Notes under the pieces: generated by a model
Database searches by the model: none
The model's input: only the letters and a program-made list of their open reading frames with translations
Told to the model about the DNA's origin: nothing
Program-made: the position numbers and the translations under genes
Shown: positions 1 through 15,000 of the stretch, in pieces
How positions within the stretch are numbered: the stretch's first letter is position 1
Layout of the letters: every line of letters begins with the position of its first letter
Source: Hamiltosporidium tvaerminnensis
Taxonomy: Eukaryota; Microsporidia; Dubosqiidae
DNA: 64,000 bases
Assembly (NCBI GenBank): GCA_022605425.2
Contig: JAKIMF020000007.1
Span: forward strand, 1,302,001-1,366,000
Direction: 5' to 3'

Positions 1-3000
1 TTTTACGACAAAGTGAAGTTACAAATTCCATTTTAAAATCTTTTGTATAAATAAATTAACAAATTTATAGAACAAATCTTTTTTTTATTTATTTTGATAG
101 CTCTAGCCTGACCTGAATCTTACTAAATCATATCTGATTCGATTTAATGACTAGAAACTTTATGAGCTATTGATTTAAAATTTAAAAAGGTTATCAGGTA
201 TATGATTTCCACAAATAAATGATTAGATTTATTCTCTAAATGAAAAATTTTTTGCAAATGCCAAAAAATCTTCCACTATACAAAACTAAAGTAAAAGTTC
301 TTTTCTATAATAGATTTTATAACTGTCAATATTGGAATTCCAGCTTTGCTTAGGTTGTAAAGTTTGAAGTAGATGTTTGCATATTTAACAGATTTATTAA
401 CATACATGATTTAGTTATATACGAAAATATGAGATTTTTTAAAGTATTTATTTTTAAAAAATTTAAGTACAGCACATATCAAGAAATGTGTTATAAGAAA
501 TTTATTCATGCTTCTATGAAAAATAAAAAGCTACTAATGAATATTGAAATAATATTTTATTTAGCAATATAACATAGATTTTTATGTTCCATATTTGCTA
601 CAAGAAAATATCATCTTTGGTAAATATAAAAAGCCTTTGGCGTATGAATCAAATTTTACACATGCTTATTTTATAAAAATGAGAGATCACATTTTAAGTA
701 GGAATGCAATAAAAAATCATCTATATTTATTCCTAAATCACTTCTCGATTTCCTTTTTTTTTATTTACGAGAAGCTTACATTTTAAGCAGCACCTTAGTT
801 TTATTTGCTAATTATTTGCTAACAGATATTTTTTATATGTTTTAGATATTTTCTTATAGAAATTTTTTTGTTCGCTTTGCGTATGAAGACAATACCAAAA
901 TAACTAATTGTTCAAGATATCTAATTCTATTTCATTTACTATGACTATCCTAAAAAGGTTCAATTGCCAATATATTTTCATTCCGAAATACAAAAAAAAT
1001 TCCGAACAACTTTACTTACATTTGACCAAATATTATCCAAAAATCTTTTTTACCTTTAATCTTTGTCATTCTTTCTGATATTAACCAAATGTTCTAGATT
1101 TTGGTCTAGTTATTCTTCTATACCTCTATTTCAAGGCTAAAAATATCGATATGCAAACAGCAATTCTGGTATTTCTATAGATACAAATAGCAAGCGCTGA
1201 AGCTGTAAGCTTTAATGCATCAAAACATTATTACCAAACTTGATATTTTTTTATTTATTATATAAGTTACTAACCAGAAATTGTTTTTTTATTCCTAAAC
1301 AATTTAAATTTTTAGACGCATAAAAATTCAATTTAAATTGCATATCCGCAAATCTAATTCAATTATAAAAGCACATAGCATTGAATAAACCAAACAAGCT
1401 AATTTAAATATTTTTATTTCTATTTGTATCGCAGAAAAAAGCAGAATCCATCAGTTTAAGATAATTTCTTTTATTCTTAAACAAAAATACGTTGTGAAAA
1501 TTCATTTTTAAATAATTCATATAATATTTCATTTTATTAACTAAAACAGACCTCGCTATATATACGTTTGTTTACAGGTAGGCATCGACTGAATTAAAAA
1601 CACAATTATTCAATAATAACATAACAAATTTTAGTTGTTACTTAAATTTATGATTATACAAGTAAGATACAAATCTACAAGCGAGTTTTCGTATAACATC
1701 TATAAAAAAATATCAAAAAGAATTGTTTACCCGATAATTGGCTTAATTTGTATCCAATATTTAACCTAATACACACATTCGAGTATATTCCGCACAAAAA
1801 TATATGTTATAAAACAGAATTTGATTTTATATTGCTTTAGCTCATGTGTTGTAACCTTTAAAGAATTATCTGATATATTTTAACAACATCTAAAATTTGT
1901 TTGAGCAGGGCACAGCGTTCATTTAGTAAAAACAAATAACCGATTATCTATCTTGGTACTAATACAACAATATAACTTCGAATTTAATTTAATCCAAAGA
2001 TACAAAACACGCGAGGATTTGACTGAAGTTCGCGCATAATTAAAAGGTATGCAAATTTCAGAATTCACGGCTTAAATAGCAAAGCACTTTGTTTTTTTCC
2101 TGCCATTCACAATGGCAACATACATTAGTTAATTAAGCATATAAGACAAAATCAAAAGGTTCTTAATACAGTCGTACACTACTATGCTTTTACCACGAGC
2201 CATCTATTTATATTATCAAAGCTCTTTGTTAAACATAAAGAAAGCGAGTTCGAGTTCAGTCTATTTAGTTAATTACATAAATATTGCATTTTAAAAAAAC
2301 ATATTACGCGTTGAACATTTGAATTAAGGCAAAACTGCTATGTTCGAGCAAAACCTATGCCAGATACTACTAATATGTCTGCTTAGCATAATATGCCAAA
2401 CCTTTTTTTTTCATAATCGTATTTTATTCATTAAGCAATAACTAGACTGATTTCGTAGATAATTAAGTACAGCTAAAATCGTCAAATGACTAAGCCATAA
2501 TCCAATAAAAGATCTACAAAATGTCTAATTTTAATTCATTTTGGTTTATGATTGCTTAGAATATGATAATACTTTGAATGCACATTTTTTGTTCGAGGAT
2601 AGAGCTTTTTTTTCAAAATTAATTAAAGAATATATTTCGATTGAAAGAAAAATTATAAGCTTTAGAAGCAGTTAATGTGAAGATTACACTAAAAATTAGC
2701 CTCGAGCAAAACAGAGCATTTAAATCGAAATATTGTAACTAAGATATCCACAATTACACATACAAAAATACCATCTATAAAATTATATATTCGTCTAATA
2801 ATATTTTCTTTGTTTGAATTTTCGTCAGAGAGTAAAGTAATTCATTGAATAGAATCATTTAAATGCTTAATGTTCTTCTTTGGAATGCATTTTAATAATA
2901 ACCAAGAATTATGCACATATTGTATATAAATTAGAAGAAGTAAAACAACCCAGAATAAAATGTTTAGTTTTGTTTATTTTATGCTTTAATTTGCATACAG

Positions 3001-6000
3001 CATTGATTCTATTTGTTACATATAGAATTTAGTTCTTATTCGTAAAAAAATATGATGTGTAAGACGAAAAGTGGGGAAAGAAAGTGTATATTTATATAAC
3101 TGTCATTATATCAAGAAACAGTTTAGAAGAAGATTAATGTATAATATTTCCCGGAATTACTTATGTTTTGATAAAAATATTGCCAACAAAAACAAAACTT
3201 TGCGCTTAGACTTTTAACTTTTCTCGATTTCTAACTTTTAATATTTTTACTGGTAAAAGAATTTCGGACTTTTTATCAATTGAAAAAGCTAGGCTGCTAT
3301 ATTAGAATAGACAATTACAATTGATGAGATATAATCTTGCTCATATTAAAAAGATTCTCTAAAAATTCAACATGAGCTTCAAGATATTTTATTAAAACAA
3401 TTAAATTTGAAATAATTATGTAAATCTTACATACAAACCATAAAGTTAATACCAACTTAGAACGCTATTCCATACACTATGCGCTAGTTTTTGTGCAATG
3501 GTGTCTTCTTGTGGCCTAATTCATAGCTATCATTTGTTCGTAATATTATTTTAGAAATTATATACATTTTGCGTTTCACTTTTCATCAAATTGCATAAAT
3601 TTAAGAAGATAGAAAAAAAGAATACTAGTTTGGGTTTCACACGAAAAAATATTTACGGTTAAATTGATGCTAGTTTGGAAATAAAGTTTCAAAACGCATG
3701 CTGAGAATATTTAATAAACAGCAAAGGATATATCAAGGTGTTTAAAACATCACAGAACTTAAATATAAAGACATAAGAAGCGTGCTATGCGTGTCTATTA
3801 TTCCGGCAACAATGACGTAAAGATAAAAGGCTAGAACCGAAACTGCGATCTAATAGGAATTTTATGCATATATTTAAAGGCAATGTATATCTGCGCATTT
3901 TAAGAGCATCATAATTCTTTGCTTAGTAACTAATTTATAAGATCTATATTGTTTCTTTAAATTATCTTTGCTTCTATGCCAAAGATTCTTTTGCAAATAC
4001 AAATATTAGTATTTTTTAACACGATTTTAGAATTTATCTGTCCCATATATTGCATAGCACATTTTGATTTTGTCGAAAGTTGCTTAAGCTATTATAATAA
4101 TCTTAAAAGCGTACAACACACCCTTTTTAAACTGCGATTCTTACTTGCAAATTGTCTCCTCAAAGGTAACCAAGAGAAACCCTAGTAAATGTATATAATT
4201 TACAGATTTATTCCTTTATTCACGTAAATTCACAGAAGCTAATAGCAATTGTAGTTATCGAATTTAAAAAGTATTCTCAGTGTTGCAATAAATAAAGAAC
4301 ATTGCCCGATATATTGGATTCAACGTATAAACTAATAATCTTGGCCTTAAAATTTGCAGGGTGCAGAATAGATCTAAAATCGAATAAGCATATTCAGCTA
4401 ATACACTCGAGAATATTTCATAATTTAAAAATAATTACTCAATAAAGTCTAGGTTGTATATGAAAAAGTATCTGGTAAACATTTCGAACTGTAGATGATA
4501 TTTTTTAGACCTAGCGAAGATATATAATTTAAGACTTGTCACAACATTTTTCTTTAAATTTTTTCTCTATGATCTTAAGATTGAAGTATCGAAAATGAAT
4601 GAAAAGTAAACATCTTTTTAAACTGTAATCTTGGATCTTGTAGTCTATCTAAGCAGAATCTAATATTAAGAACAAAAAGAAAATCGTAAATTGCAGTTTT
4701 TATGAGAAACCTTAAGGTCTTTTTAAGAAATAGAAGTTAAATCCTATACTATGATTTATGCAGGATATAATGTTTTACAAAAGGTGTGGTAACAGTATTT
4801 TAATGAAATAGCTTTTTTAACAAGATTATGAACAATTGGAAATTTATATCAAGTTTTTCTGTTGATATCTTCGAAGGCTACTTTCAATGTTTTTACATTT
4901 TTCACATATAATTTTATATTTTGCGTATATTCTCATATCAGCTATAATTCGTAACCAGGAACACGATAAGAAAGTAAGAAATAAGACAATGAGAAGAACT
5001 ACAGGTTTTTTTTCAAGAATAATGAATATGTCTATGACTTAGAGAAGAATATTTTTTGGCTGAAGAAGTTATCGCTGGATAAATAGAGCATATAATTTAC
5101 AAAAAGCAAAATAATTTTATCATTTCCACATTGATAATTTATCAAATATACACAAGTAATATAGACATATTTTATTTTCTTAATAAAATATAGTAAACAG
5201 GTACAAATCTGATAATTTAATTGTGTAATTAAGAATCAAATATTTGAAATCATATACTTATGGATGCAAAAAATCTGTGTAAGTATAGTTTCTTCATAAA
5301 TTAAGTACTAAATAAATATACTTGTTTTTCACCAAGTAAAATTTGCGTGTGTTATTATATATATTCAAGGTTTAATTTGCTTTTTAAACATATTCTATCT
5401 AAATATAAAATCTTATTTGCATGCAAATCACATATATAACAACTGTATCGCAGAGACTACATGAAGATTAATTTAAAAGAAAAAAATTTTAAATTTGTAA
5501 TAGATTTAATGTTTTTGACTTATTATAAAATATAATAAGCTTTTATGATAAATTTGTACGCTAAATTAGTATATACAAATTTTATATTTATAATAACATT
5601 TGTAATAAACGGTTTTTCGAACAAGAAATACAAGGATATTAAAATAAAAAAAGATGTATTTTTAAATTTACACTTAAATGTAAAAACTGGAATATTTTTT
5701 CTTTTCATAAGAATATTATTGAAAAGTAAAAATTTAATTGATTCCATCGTATTAAATGATTCATAGCCAACTTCATAATACCTATAGGATTTGTATTTGT
5801 AATATACAATAATATTTTAATTTTGTCATATTGTTATTGCAGTAAGTTGGACTAATTAAAATATGAATATTTCATTTGCCGCACAAGTGATAGTTACGCC
5901 TATTTTTTGACTTCGATAAATTCCGAATTGAAATTGAAAGTTCATTGTTTAAATGAGAAAACTCAATTTGTTGTTATATTGCAAATAAAACATTGGATAA

Positions 6001-9000
6001 GAATTAATTTACTCTATTTAAATCATAATTTTCAAATAACTTTGATAATTTATATTCTCTAAGTATGTTAATTACAGCTTTTCTATGCTAAGAATTTTTT
6101 TCTTTCACAGTTTTAAAAACTTTTAGATATGTGACATAAAAAGTTTCAAAATATTAATTATACGATCAAATATTAAGTAAAGAAGAAGTAGTTATGTTTA
6201 TTCGAGAGAAATATATGATATATAAGCCCAGGTGCAATAAAATTTGATTGTTCTAGGTGAAATTACAGAAAGGTGATATTTCCTAATATTATAATATTTA
6301 AAATACTTTGTTTTGTACTTAAACTTTACTGTTTGAATTTCGTTGTTCGCAGAGAGATTGAAGACCGAATATTTGCATGAAAAAACCAAGTGCCTATGTT
6401 ACTCAAGAATTGCTTATTTAACATAGCTATGGTATGAAAAAGATGAAGAATTTTATCTTATTAAGGTGAAATTTTTACTATTTAAAACAATGCATCTTAT
6501 GACGTTTTTATAACATGACTATATTAGAGTGTTACAAATTTAAAAAATTATATTTTTAACAAACAAAAGAGTTATACGAATCCGAACCAGAAAATTATAA
6601 TCGATTTATACAATTAAAAATATTCCAAATATAAAACTTCTTTACAAGAGTAAATATAAATAAATACATGTTATAATTTGCTAGAATTTTTTATAATTGT
6701 ACGGTCGCTGCGAATGTAATTATTTTTCATTTCTTTCTGTGGTCAAAATAAATTCAAATCAATAAATCTGGATTACAAGTGTCATATTCCATATTTAGTT
6801 TATAATTTGAGCTTTTTTAAGGCTAAAAATAAATAACGACCTAATATAACAAATATATAACCTCTTGTTTTTAATCCAAAACTTTGGTAGTTAATAAATT
6901 GTTTTTTGTATACAAGTTGGTCTTGCAAAAATCATATTAAAAAATCTTATGCGCATAAGTTAATTTCGAATGAATCACAACATGAAATATTTGTCTCTGT
7001 AAGTTTTAAAAAATTTAATAGTATTCTTTATAACATATGTCCCATCTATGACAAATAATTTAATTATTGGGGGAGGTTGCATGGACAAAACCTCACGTGT
7101 TAGACAAATCGATATATGTTAACGCTTTAAAAACCACTCTTTGCAAAAAAAGTGCCAAATTAAACGCCTTATCGTATATTGTGGCTTTTCTGTGCGAGAT
7201 TTGTTTTATATGAATGTTGGGTTTTAAATAAAAAGTGAATTAGACTTAATTTTTTTTTTATAAAAATGATGAGACTAGTGTTTAACAAACCTTAATTCAA
7301 CCCTATAAATACTTGGTTCTTTAGATCTAAGCCAGAATATAAATGATTCTTTTGGGCTATATTTACTATCGCCGCATCTAATATCGAATAAAATATTTTC
7401 ATGAGAAACCCGTTGAATTAAAAAAACGAAATTTCGATTGAATAAAATTGCATTTTTATACATATTTGCATCATATTTCATCTCTAAATGGCCATGACTT
7501 TTCTTTGTTCGGTAATAAACTTCATCCTTTGTAGGTCCAGTTTATGCCGTAAAAGACATGTTTATAATGTTTATTATTTACGGAATTTTTTTTTGACTAC
7601 CAATTCATTTTGTTATACAAAAAAATATACTACTAAACATACTTTTAGATTATCTTCAGAATATAAGCTTTTTATATCGCCAAAACGCAATTAAGTCGAA
7701 ATGATAAACCTATCGATCTAAAATATAGCAGCAATTATGTGTGCCAAAAATTAAGTAATGTTTAAAAAGTTGTAGACTAACCGTTATACTGCGCCAAAAA
7801 CATATGTGAAAAACAAAAAATAATGTTGTAGACAGCAATTCTTTGGTAAGTTGTATTTTGAGGTCGATAAAACCATAATTTCAATATACTTTTGCGTCTT
7901 AAGCCGAATTATTTTAGATTTGATTGACAATATTGTGCTGGTTCTATACATCTTATGTAATTTTAGTTACATCTTTCTTCAACCGGATTAATTAGCTTAA
8001 AAATAAATATCACATTCATTTAATAGATCAACAGATTGATCTAATAGCGCCTTGTGATGCTATTTCCAAATTATGAGAAATGTCTTAATTACATATACCT
8101 TAATTCTATTTCTTTAGCCCGGAAAACAATTTCTCTCTACTATTTAATATTATACTTATGAAACATAAAATATTTGCAATTATCCTAATATAACAAGATA
8201 TTAATAGATTTTTTCGTTTTAAATATTTTAAAGTAACCTATTCTTGTATATTTAAAGAAAATTTAGAATAGTCTAAAAAGGAATGACGTTATTTAAAAAC
8301 AGTAAATAAGCCACAACAAATTCAATTTATATTACAAAATATTGTGTAAACACGCCTTGCATTTTAAATATACACACCGAGCTAGTTTAAATATACTTAA
8401 AAATAAGTATTTACTTAAATACTCAGAATAGTGTTGATTATGGTTATATCATTCAAATCAATCTTATTTAAATGAAGGCTATGTAAAATCCTGCAAAATT
8501 CCGAAATAGAAATTATTAAAATTACCAAAAATATATATATTTAATTTAAATAATCTCAATCAAAAGAAGCCATCTAATATCTTTTTCAGCATATATTATA
8601 AAACAACCTGAAAATAAAGATTTTGTTAACATAAGGAATTTTATAAATTCATGCAGTTTAGAAAATTGCATGATTATTCAGTTATATTTGAAATTACAAA
8701 AAACAAATATTATGACATTTCTATCTCAGTCCTATGATAAAAATACAAAATAAACTATAATGAGAAAAATTATCTAAAAATTTCAAACTCTTATACAACT
8801 TTAAACCTTTTCCTCGATAAATCAAATTTAATATTTTTCTCGGATAAATTCTAGTACTATAAAACTTATTTCAAAACTAAGGATATCATTCTTCAACAGA
8901 CTTCATAAAATTCATATTCTGTTATAATATAAATTCAAGGCAAAGGTCTACAGAAAAAAGCAAGTTTACCAGTAAACAGATTTGCAATGCACAAGCATAG

Positions 9001-12000
9001 AGTCAGATTATAGCATACAACTATTGATTTTTTTATTTTAGTTTCAAACAATTTATCTCACTTTGTAAAAACCTACATATAATTGTGAAATATACTAGTT
9101 CCTATAAACACATTTGTATTATAGAGACATCTGCCTAATCTTGTTTGAATCTTAAAATGTATCAAATAGTTTGTCAAAAACTCTATTCGATTCTCGACGG
9201 GCTTATAACCTAAATTTCATTCTCTAGAAAAATTCAGCAGTTGTATAATATTAACAAAAGTTTTTTCATAGATAAATGTAACAAGTTTCTGGGGATAGTA
9301 AATTGAACAATTTGCATTAATATTTTTAAACGTAATTATATAAAGAAAAAAAACTTATTAAGATCCACTAAAATAAAACAAATTGTACAACAATCGCTTT
9401 CTTACGTTTGATAATTGAAAACATCTTTCGTTTACTTCACGAATTTCTATTTCTTAAAAAAAGATATTTCCTTAGTAAGTTATCGAATTTTCTTTCAAGC
9501 ATTTTATATTCTGAATGTAGATTCAAAACAGTTAGATATTCCCCCCATCCCATGATGTAAACTTATCTCAAATGTTTTTGAATTAAATTATATCTACTAA
9601 TAGCTCGTTTACAAGAAGTACTTGTTTGTTTTTCTAAGTATGTCGAATTTATTTCTTTTCCCAGAATATTCTAGTGCAAAATCTTCGCTCGTTAAATTAA
9701 TTGGTTAAGATATACTTGTGAATTTTTGGTTTATGTAGATATAGAAAAAACTAGGACTTCAAATTGTTTAGGATACTTAGGAGCTATTTATAATCTGGAA
9801 ATTGGTTTGTAAATTAGTGAAGTAAAAACAAAAAAGCCATATTATATCATATCAAAAATTAACTTTACTGTTTGTAAGTTTTCGAACACTTTTTCGTTTT
9901 ATAGAGCTTTAGAAATATGTCGAAGTAAATTTTGTTTTGAAACGATAATACATTATGGCTATTGTGTAATGAAAAAATTCATAGAAGAATGCAATATTCT
10001 AGATGATATAAATAATCAGAATTTATTTAAGAATTAAGTAAAACGATTAGAGGTTTTGTAATTAGAACAAAAGTACAATAGCAAAATTGTATTCCTTAAA
10101 AACATTTTTTTGATAATTATTTTTACAGTTGATGTATAATTTGGGATTGATTTAGATATAATATTTTTTCGTATTATTCGTAAAAACTAAAAACTCATAT
10201 ATTGTAAGTTTCGAAAATCAAGATTTTTTTCCATAAATTAAACTATGAGCATACAACTAATAAAAATATTATATTCTGCTTCATGGCTCTCAATTACCTT
10301 ACAATTGTTTAAATTTGATTTATTTGTATTCTTTATATGCATAAGATCAGGTGTGGGCTTTTACAAAAAATAAAACATACTCATATATCCATTAATTGGC
10401 AAAAGTTTGTTTTTTAAACAATACGATAGATACCATTTCCTTATATCCCGAGTTGTTCCTAGAATATTTGAATTAAGATGTTTATACTTAAGCATCTTGA
10501 TGAGTCGAATAAATTAATTTTCTATGTTCCGCCACAGCCTCCAAATATTTTGTCCGTATAAAAATATCTGAACTTTTACAGTAAAATGGCTTAGATTAAT
10601 TCATTCGTACCATGATGCAAATCAGACCACAATTGAGTTCAATATCTTTATAGGATACCACAAAGGAAAAAATGCCTAAGTCTAGTGAATAAACCGAGTC
10701 AAATTCCCTTAAAATTAAAACCAGAATACTTAAATAAATTTAGCAAACGGTCACTTAAAAGAATAAAATTATGAAATTGGAGCTTTAAACATGTCAAAAA
10801 GTAAAAAGAATATATGTATCGAAATGTCAGAAACCGAGGTTTAATCTTGATCTTTATTCATTATTTTATTTTGACCATGACATTATGTATAGCAATTCAT
10901 AAAAAAAGTTTTTTCTAAAAAATTATTATAGAAAATTTTAAACAGATTTGTTGCATTCAGCTAAATTCGAATTTTTTAAAATTTATCAAATAAAATTCAA
11001 ACCTTATACCTATAGTGATAAATCACATATATACCTTTTCACCTTAGTTTTTTGCAGCTCGCTAACTATTTTTAGCCGTGCATTGAGTTTCTAGCACAGA
11101 ACATTAAATTTTTGAGAATAGAAGTAAGTATTAACTTAAGAGTTAATCCACTTGTACATTAAATTTGTTTTAAAACATAATCCAAATATGGTTTCTAAAA
11201 ATTGACTTTAATATAGCCTTTTTTAGTACGTATAGTAGAATGATGTGGTAAACATATTCGTCGAATAAAAATGATATCGATATTCTTTTGTATATTGTAC
11301 AATATAAGAAATTTTAGGGTTGCTTGGATCCTTATATTCTGTTTTTCTTCTATTTTTTTAATTGTTTTATATGTCTTAAGTACTTTGCCAGATATTATAG
11401 AATTATTTAACAGAAGAGATACATTTTGCGATATAAGACTTTACTAAACTCCAATATTCCCTATGCCTTTAATGTTAAGAATTGTTGCTTTGTTAATATT
11501 GATTTTTCTATGGTTCTAAAATTTACTATGTTACATATTCTTTTCTATTTCTACTTTTTTATTGCTATTAATCTTAAATCAATAGATATTTTTTATTTTA
11601 TTTTATATTTTGCAAGTAAAGTACAGCGTGTTCAAATATAGATGAAAAAAATGAAATGGAATCAATTTACGTATAGATATCCATTCTAACATAAAAGCTG
11701 TAATTTCGTTGTAGATTTTATCGAAAATCTATTACGTATATCTAGAAAAAGCTACTGAATTTAGCAGCAAAAACAATTTTTACTTCTCTAAATTATTGCC
11801 TTTTTCAAATTGATCGCACTGTTCGATGCTAACAAAGCATTCAATCAGTAGGACTTAGAAGTTAAATTTCTCTTGGTTAGAATACATAAATTATATTTTC
11901 GATCCCTTGGAAATTTATGACAAGATAAAAAGTGAAGATTTATTCTTGTTACAAATATGTTTATGAAATATAAAATCTTAATTGTTAGTAAAAGAATATT

Positions 12001-15000
12001 TTCTAATCTGTCTCAAAACATAAAATTAGAGTGGACTAGGCTTTGATAATCGAAAATATTTTACCAAATTTTATAAAACCTTGCAAAGTACGTCGATAAT
12101 GTTAGCGTGCACATAAATATACGTATTAAATTCCATGGGGCGCGAAAAGCAATAACATGATTACATAATTTTACAATTTACATAACACCATTCACCTTTG
12201 GCAGACTAAGCAAACGAAATAAATTAACTATACTTTTCTATGCCAAGAATCTGAATTTAAAAACAACAACGAAAAAAAAACTTAATAAAATGCTGTTCTA
12301 TGATAAATTTTTGTATTATAATCAAAATTTATACCTTTCCTTGCCGCTCGAGTTCATTGTTAATAACTTAATAAGAAAACAAAATTGTTCCTTATTTACA
12401 AACATATTAAAGTTAGGTTACATTCACTCTTTTGTCTTCCGAGAAACGCATATCAAAACGTAGTATATTAAGAATTGTTTATATTTATAGCCTCTGCTAT
12501 TTAGAAAAAGACACAAATGTAAAATACACTCCTATTTTAATAGAGCTGATAGGAAATTAAAACAAAATTTTACTGCCAAAAAAATATACTTTTTATGAAC
12601 TTTTCAAATTTTCTCGTTTGAAACTTTCCTTATAGACTGCCAAAATTATCCCTAAAAAATATAATTTGCAGTTTGATACTTGTATGTTGTCCAGACAAGA
12701 ACGTATTACTCGTTTTATCACCAAGCTTTGGTTTATGCATATAAATTAGCGGGCTTTAAGCAGCTCGAAACAAAATTTATTCTTTAGAATAAAGGTTTCC
12801 TCTAGATGAATTTTTTTTAGATAAACCTGAAATTAAAATTTTCAAGGAATTTGCGCTAATAAGTAATATAACGAAACAATAATTTCTAGAATAAAAAATA
12901 ATGGTAGAGGGATTTAAACTAAGAATAGGCTAGTTTTTTTTACAAATAAGACATTTCATTGACCTAGATTATATAATATAACATAAGTTTTTATCTAAGA
13001 ATAACCTATAATAGGTTGAATTTTAAATTTTAAACACTTTTACAAACTTGTCTTTTCGATCATTTTGCCAAAATAGAAATATGGAAACATTATAATATAT
13101 ATTATATAAAAATTAAGCCTTTAATTCGTTCTAAGAAATTGAATAAAAATAAGAATCGATTTTTTTAATAATAAAAACAAAAAAGAAATATTTATATCCT
13201 AATTAATATACTCCATTTCTATCAAAAAAGCATGCGTAGATTACTTACAAAATAAAAGAACTATATATTAAATTAAGATAATTTCTCTTCTGTTCTTTGC
13301 GGAGCCTCTAAAATTCTTACATTATAGAGCTTTACATCTAAATCGGTAAAAACGCATTTAAAAATGTGAAACGTGGCACGCCTGTTTTTTCATGTTGGCT
13401 AACCTATAATTGCGTCGAAACGACATTTCAACTCTTCTTAAGCCAAAAACAATTCTGGAAACTCTACACTATCCTAAACAAATTCACATACAGCTGTTTT
13501 ATATCTAAGTTTTTTTATTATTTAGTTGTGCACTATAGTGCCATATTAACCAGTACAATTTTCTATTTAGAATTCCCGAGTTTTTAATTAGTATGTTTTT
13601 TTTCGCGGTATAAAGAATAACTACTTAATAAACTATCTGGGATGCAACGGATGTGGGTATTGACATTAAACTGCAATTCTTCAATTTGAAATATAAACCA
13701 CATTTGCTCTATAGGCCAATCCGCTTTGATCCCTAGTCCACAGCAGATTAAATAAAGCAATAGGGAAATTTCCAGTTTTCTTTCGACATCGAGCGGTAAA
13801 AGAAGAGTTGCATAAGTAATTTAGTATGCATATTTTTTGCAAATTCTTTCGAGCGTCAAATCTTTCGGAAGAGTGTTAGCCAACCTAGGTTTCAAGATTT
13901 ACATTTCAATTAAGCACAATAAATTCGACACTTTCAATAGAGTTACATAAAAATCCTTCGTTATCTTTCAAAAAAGTTTAAATATTTTATATATTTTCTA
14001 AAACTTGCCTGAATCATACAAAACGCTTTAGATATATAGTGTATTCAAGCTCTTCTATATTCAAAAAAATGCAATTTACATTAATATTGCGGTTTGTTGT
14101 TAATTCTAGCGTTTTTGTATAAGGTATTCTCCTTCATTTTAAATAATTTTGGCAATCTAACCAAATCTAAGATTTTTACCATATGCATCTCGTCTTCAGA
14201 ATTTTCAAGATATCCTAAAAATACTTGCGTTATGTTTCTAAATTTGATAAATACACAAAACTGCTAAAATATTAGTTTGTTTTCAGAAGGGCAACGCAGT
14301 AAGAATAAACTTAAAAAATAGTAAGATATGTATAAACGATTCATAAAAGCCTTTATTTATAGACACCTAATATTTGATAGAAACATAAATTTTTTTATAA
14401 AATATTTACAATACTTAAGAATATATAGTTTTAAGTTATCTTAAATTCTTTACTTTAATCGATTGATATAAATATTTATTAGTTTTGGCCTTAAAATTTT
14501 TATTATTATCTAAAAAATATAATCTAATCTAAAATTTAAGTTCTTTAAGACTATGGTATTATATTTTGTGCAATTAAAACCGTATCAACTAAAATAACAT
14601 ATACGAAATAACAATAAGTTAAAAATAAATTCAGGAATTTATTTTACAAAGATTGTTCTATATTGTATGAAATTCTATGAATCTAACAAATATATAGTAC
14701 TTTGAATCTAATCGGCTATGCTTATCGAAATTATAACAAAATTTGAAGCTGAGGATTTTTTTTAAGCAAATTATTAGAAATGGAAATGAATTCGCGATGG
14801 TTTAACAAAAAAATCAAATAGAACGTGTTAAAGCGACCAATCTAAAAAATACGCAATTTAGACTTAATCCCCAAATTGCTTCTCAAATCTAACAATGAAG
14901 TATGGCAAAACCCAAAATTGGGAATAACATTCAAGCAAGGTAATTAGTTCTATTTATTTTGTTTTACAGGTACCACATTAAGATTATTAATTCTTAAAAA

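Noticed and set aside
5523-5766. Overlapping 74- and 73-codon frames on opposite strands
   Set aside because: Composition fits AT-rich chance frames; no motif, no start signal.
9541-9565. CCCCCCATCCCATGATGT resembling the transposon end
   Set aside because: Only about 15 bases match and no partner end lies near; likely chance.
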